Shown one piece after another: positions 24,686 to 26,467 of a stretch of DNA of 26,467 bases. The stretch comes from a virus: positions 1-26,467 of the IMG/VR virus record IMGVR_UViG_3300009428_000057; one strand, 5' to 3'. Within the stretch, counting starts at the first letter, position 1. Every line of letters begins with the position of its first letter. Both the position numbers and the translations under genes were made by a program. The notes under the pieces are model-generated. The model saw nothing but the letters and a program-made list of their open reading frames with translations, ran no database searches and had not been told where the DNA came from.

Positions 24686-25153
24686 ATGAGTAATTTAAAT
24701 TTGGCCCTAGAGATAGCGAGGCTAGAAGCAAAGGTTGATGTTCTTATTAACTTAGTATCGAACTTAAATGTAACTCACAACAATGCGCCACCAAAAGTGG
24801 AGCAACCATTACAACTGAACGCAAGTCAAGTCGGGGTAATGAGAGACATGTCGCCACGCCAACACGCAGCATTACAATTGCTGATCCAAGGCTGGCAGAA
24901 CAGGGAAATGTCAGAGCTAATGGGCGTCACAGAAAGCACAGTTAAGATGCACGTAAAAAAAGTATGTGACCGCTTCGGAGTAAAGACAAGAGGACAAGCA
25001 GCGATGCTTGGGCAAGAGATCATAAACATGATGCCGAAAGAAGACTACACTCGTTACTCTGGCGGGTTCCCCCCCGACTGGGGAGGATCGCTGTCATCCG
25101 CTGCCGGCCAAGACGACGCTTACTACCAGCTATACAAGCCAACTAGAATTTAA
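24686..25153 (+). CDS. LuxR/GerE-type helix-turn-helix regulator
   Basis: The ATG at 24686 is chosen, with GAGGAA eight bases upstream, giving 155 residues. A TTG at 24605 would add 27 residues of unlikely leader and coincides with a -35 box. Residues 1-27 form a short amphipathic helix (L-A-L-E-I-A-R-L-E-A-K-V) that could dimerise. Residues 55-110 are a full GerE domain: M-S-P-R-Q-H-A-A-L-Q-L-L, W-Q-N-R-E-M-S-E-L-M-G-V, T-E-S-T-V-K-M-H-V, G-V-K-T-R-G-Q-A. No receiver or autoinducer-binding domain is present, so it is a stand-alone reader of another cue or a constitutive regulator. Lying between lysis genes and integrase, it may act in lysis-lysogeny control. Confidence 0.85.
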   Translation: MSNLNLALEIARLEAKVDVLINLVSNLNVTHNNAPPKVEQPLQLNASQVGVMRDMSPRQHAALQLLIQGWQNREMSELMGVTESTVKMHVKKVCDRFGVKTRGQAAMLGQEIINMMPKEDYTRYSGGFPPDWGGSLSSAAGQDDAYYQLYKPTRI

Positions 25154-25182
25154 CTAGCGACTCAAGCCAAGGACTTATTAAA

Positions 25183-25431
25183 ATGAGTTACCGCATCACA
25201 AAAATATTTGCTGGCGGTGTGTATACGTGGGGATATATTTGTAGTCTCAGTGGAAGAACACATACAGCAAACCAGAATAAGCACAGATTTTCTGTGAAGT
25301 CCCTAAAGAATATTAGCGATTGGGTTGGAGCGGACTACTATGTAGAGCGATCCCCAGTGGCCCCGCCACATCCAGATTCAACTTCAACTTCAACTCAAAC
25401 AGAGAGAAAAGGACATGCTTACATTAACTAA
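25183..25431 (+). CDS. Small hypothetical protein upstream of the integrase
   Basis: This 82-residue protein starts with ATG after AAGGA. It has an aromatic, basic N-terminal half (G-V-Y-T-W-G-Y-I-C, H-R-F-S-V-K-S-L) and a low-complexity C-terminus with S-T-S-T-S-T, coded by a TTCAAC repeat at about 25374-25396. It overlaps the integrase gene by 17 bp, the position in which many temperate phages encode an excision factor. However, no winged-helix excisionase pattern is clear. The role is unknown, with a recombination directionality factor as a testable option. Confidence 0.55.
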   Translation: MSYRITKIFAGGVYTWGYICSLSGRTHTANQNKHRFSVKSLKNISDWVGADYYVERSPVAPPHPDSTSTSTQTERKGHAYIN

Positions 25432-26395
25432 AAAAGGAAAGAACTTCCAACTGGAAGGAACAATGGCAGGTCGCAGGATACGTGAGAGCACCCACACATC
25501 CGACAAGCAACTTGCTAATCTAAAGAAAGCCGAAGTAGAGCTTGCCATTATCAACGGCACATACGAATGGTCGGCTGGTAAGAAAACAAAGTCTTTTGGT
25601 GACGTGGCAAAAGAGTATCTTGCTTCGCGTCGAACTGGCAAAAGCAGAAGTCATAGAACCATAGTGAACGATCTAATTGATTACTTCGGTCACATGCCGG
25701 TGAACCAGATTACTGAGGCCAATGTGGAAGCCTACATAAACGAGCGTTGTCAGACTAGATCAGACAACAGTGTGCGGACATACCTTAACCGTATCACTGC
25801 TGTCATAAATTACGCAGTTGACGCAAATTTATGTGAAAAAATAAAGATCAGAAGGCCAAGTGAAAGTGAGAGCCAATCCAACGCTATTGAGGACAGCGTA
25901 CTCGAAACTATCATGGGCCTGATGAAACTAAAGTACATACCAGTGCTAACCTTCATCAAGTTTACGGGGTGTCGCCCCATCGAAGCCTTCAATATAACCT
26001 ATGGGCAAGTTAACTACAGAGCTAAACTTGTGAAGCTGATAAGCATCAAGGGGAGTGGTGGAATTCGACCAAGAACACTACCACTCCACGACAATGTTTG
26101 GCCTTACCTTCTGCAAGAGGGTTTAGCCAAGAAGACTGATCGTATCTTCGACAATGTAAGTTTAGCAGGATTGCAAACTGCGTGGAAGGTTGCCCGTCAA
26201 GAGGCCAATGCTATCGAAGGTTCACACAAGAATACCCTGTACTCAATACGACACAGGTTCGGCACAAAACTTGGTAGAGAGGGCGTACCAGTCGTCGTTA
26301 TCAAGGATCTCATGGGTCACGCATCGCTTGACATGACTATGCGGTATGTGTCTACTCAACTGGCCGATCACCAACTGGCGATTGGCAAACTTTAG
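25415..26395 (+). CDS. int: Tyrosine-type phage integrase
   Basis: The protein has 326 residues. The N-terminal arm-binding-like part (1-50, G-T-M-A-G-R-R-I-R-E-S-T) and SAM-like core domain (60-140) precede the catalytic domain. R187 (T-G-C-R-P), K212 (I-K-G), R279 (S-I-R-H-R-F), H302 (L-M-G-H-A-S) and nucleophile Y311 (M-R-Y-V-S) form the active site. The usual first His of HxxR is Y276, as in many alphaproteobacterial and phage integrases. It would recombine attP with a host attB. The ATG overlaps the preceding gene by 17 bp, with AAAAGGA close by. No attachment core could be named, because the sequence downstream is only 72 bp and no repeat is shared within the window. Confidence 0.93.
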   Translation: MLTLTKKGKNFQLEGTMAGRRIRESTHTSDKQLANLKKAEVELAIINGTYEWSAGKKTKSFGDVAKEYLASRRTGKSRSHRTIVNDLIDYFGHMPVNQITEANVEAYINERCQTRSDNSVRTYLNRITAVINYAVDANLCEKIKIRRPSESESQSNAIEDSVLETIMGLMKLKYIPVLTFIKFTGCRPIEAFNITYGQVNYRAKLVKLISIKGSGGIRPRTLPLHDNVWPYLLQEGLAKKTDRIFDNVSLAGLQTAWKVARQEANAIEGSHKNTLYSIRHRFGTKLGREGVPVVVIKDLMGHASLDMTMRYVSTQLADHQLAIGKL

Positions 26396-26412
26396 ACAAA
26401 GTATCTTTATAC

Positions 26413-26441
26413 GTCTTTTGTTTCTCAATAAAAACAAAGAC
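26413..26441 (+). terminator. Possible weak terminator after the integrase
   Basis: GTCTTTTGTTT (26413-26423) pairs with AAACAAAGAC (26432-26441), apart from one bulged T, around an eight-base loop. Only TTATAA follows. It is AT-rich and lacks a strong U-run, so termination would be weak. The hairpin could instead be part of an attachment region. Confidence 0.35.
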
Positions 26442-26467
26442 TTATAACGCTCATAGTAGCCCACTGG

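Noticed and set aside
26243-26464. 73-residue minus-strand frame at the right edge
   Set aside because: It mostly mirrors the integrase C-terminus, with a basic composition and no ribosome-binding site that I could support.
1-26467. CRISPR array, insertion sequence or transposon ends
   Set aside because: No regularly spaced repeats, transposase or terminal inverted repeats were seen. The only direct repeat of size is the coding pair at 600-923.
26396-26467. attP or attL/attR core beside the integrase
   Set aside because: There are only 72 bases after the gene, no tRNA fragment, and no matching repeat in the window, so a core cannot be defined.

Overview
The window looks like the late-structural, replication/recombination, lysis and integration part of a temperate tailed phage or prophage. 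The evidence is a tyrosine integrase, a Cro-like switch, a T7-lysozyme-type amidase with overlapping spanins, and very large virion-type ORFs. Genes are packed, often with 4-20 bp overlaps, and GTG and TTG starts are common. There is no rRNA, tRNA or bacterial housekeeping gene. The giant polyvalent protein next to putative ejection proteins recalls podoviruses of marine alphaproteobacteria. That host guess is an impression from gene content, not a measured result.

Layout. (1) 1-16078, plus strand: four large genes, the first open at the window edge with two EF-hand/dockerin-like repeats, then 479, 905 and 3445 residue proteins. The last three are read here as internal or ejected virion proteins. 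The giant one carries a HELGH zinc-peptidase motif, and its ribosome-binding site sits in the loop of a hairpin. (2) 16026-18975, minus strand: a six-gene recombination operon reading leftward: unknown protein, RecA-like/Sak4-type ATPase, single-strand DNA-binding protein, Cas4/RecB-like nuclease, coiled-coil protein, DUF3310 protein. (3) 18976-19084: overlapping opposed promoters with inverted repeats, i.e. a transcriptional switch. (4) 19085-21239, plus strand: Cro-like protein and a primase-polymerase/helicase. (5) 21240-21540: no protein gene, but dense secondary structure. A minus-strand promoter (TTGACT, 17 bp, TAAAAT), three or four hairpins and a terminator with seven U define a probable undescribed RNA of about 186 nt. 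(6) 21541-24206, plus strand: HTH/zinc-ribbon protein, two small PD-(D/E)XK nucleases, a small membrane protein, amidase with a C-terminal membrane segment, spanin pair, small membrane protein. (7) 24203-26395: a minus-strand unknown gene, a LuxR/GerE-type regulator, a small unknown protein and the integrase.

Together the leftward operon would supply strand annealing/recombination and DNA end processing, and the rightward operon replication initiation. The two start from mutually exclusive promoters. The most novel-looking element is the structured minus-strand RNA just downstream of the primase gene. Next come the giant-gene start hairpin and the switch region. No canonical CI-type repressor is visible, so the LuxR-type protein or the gene diverging from it are candidates for lysogeny control (inference).
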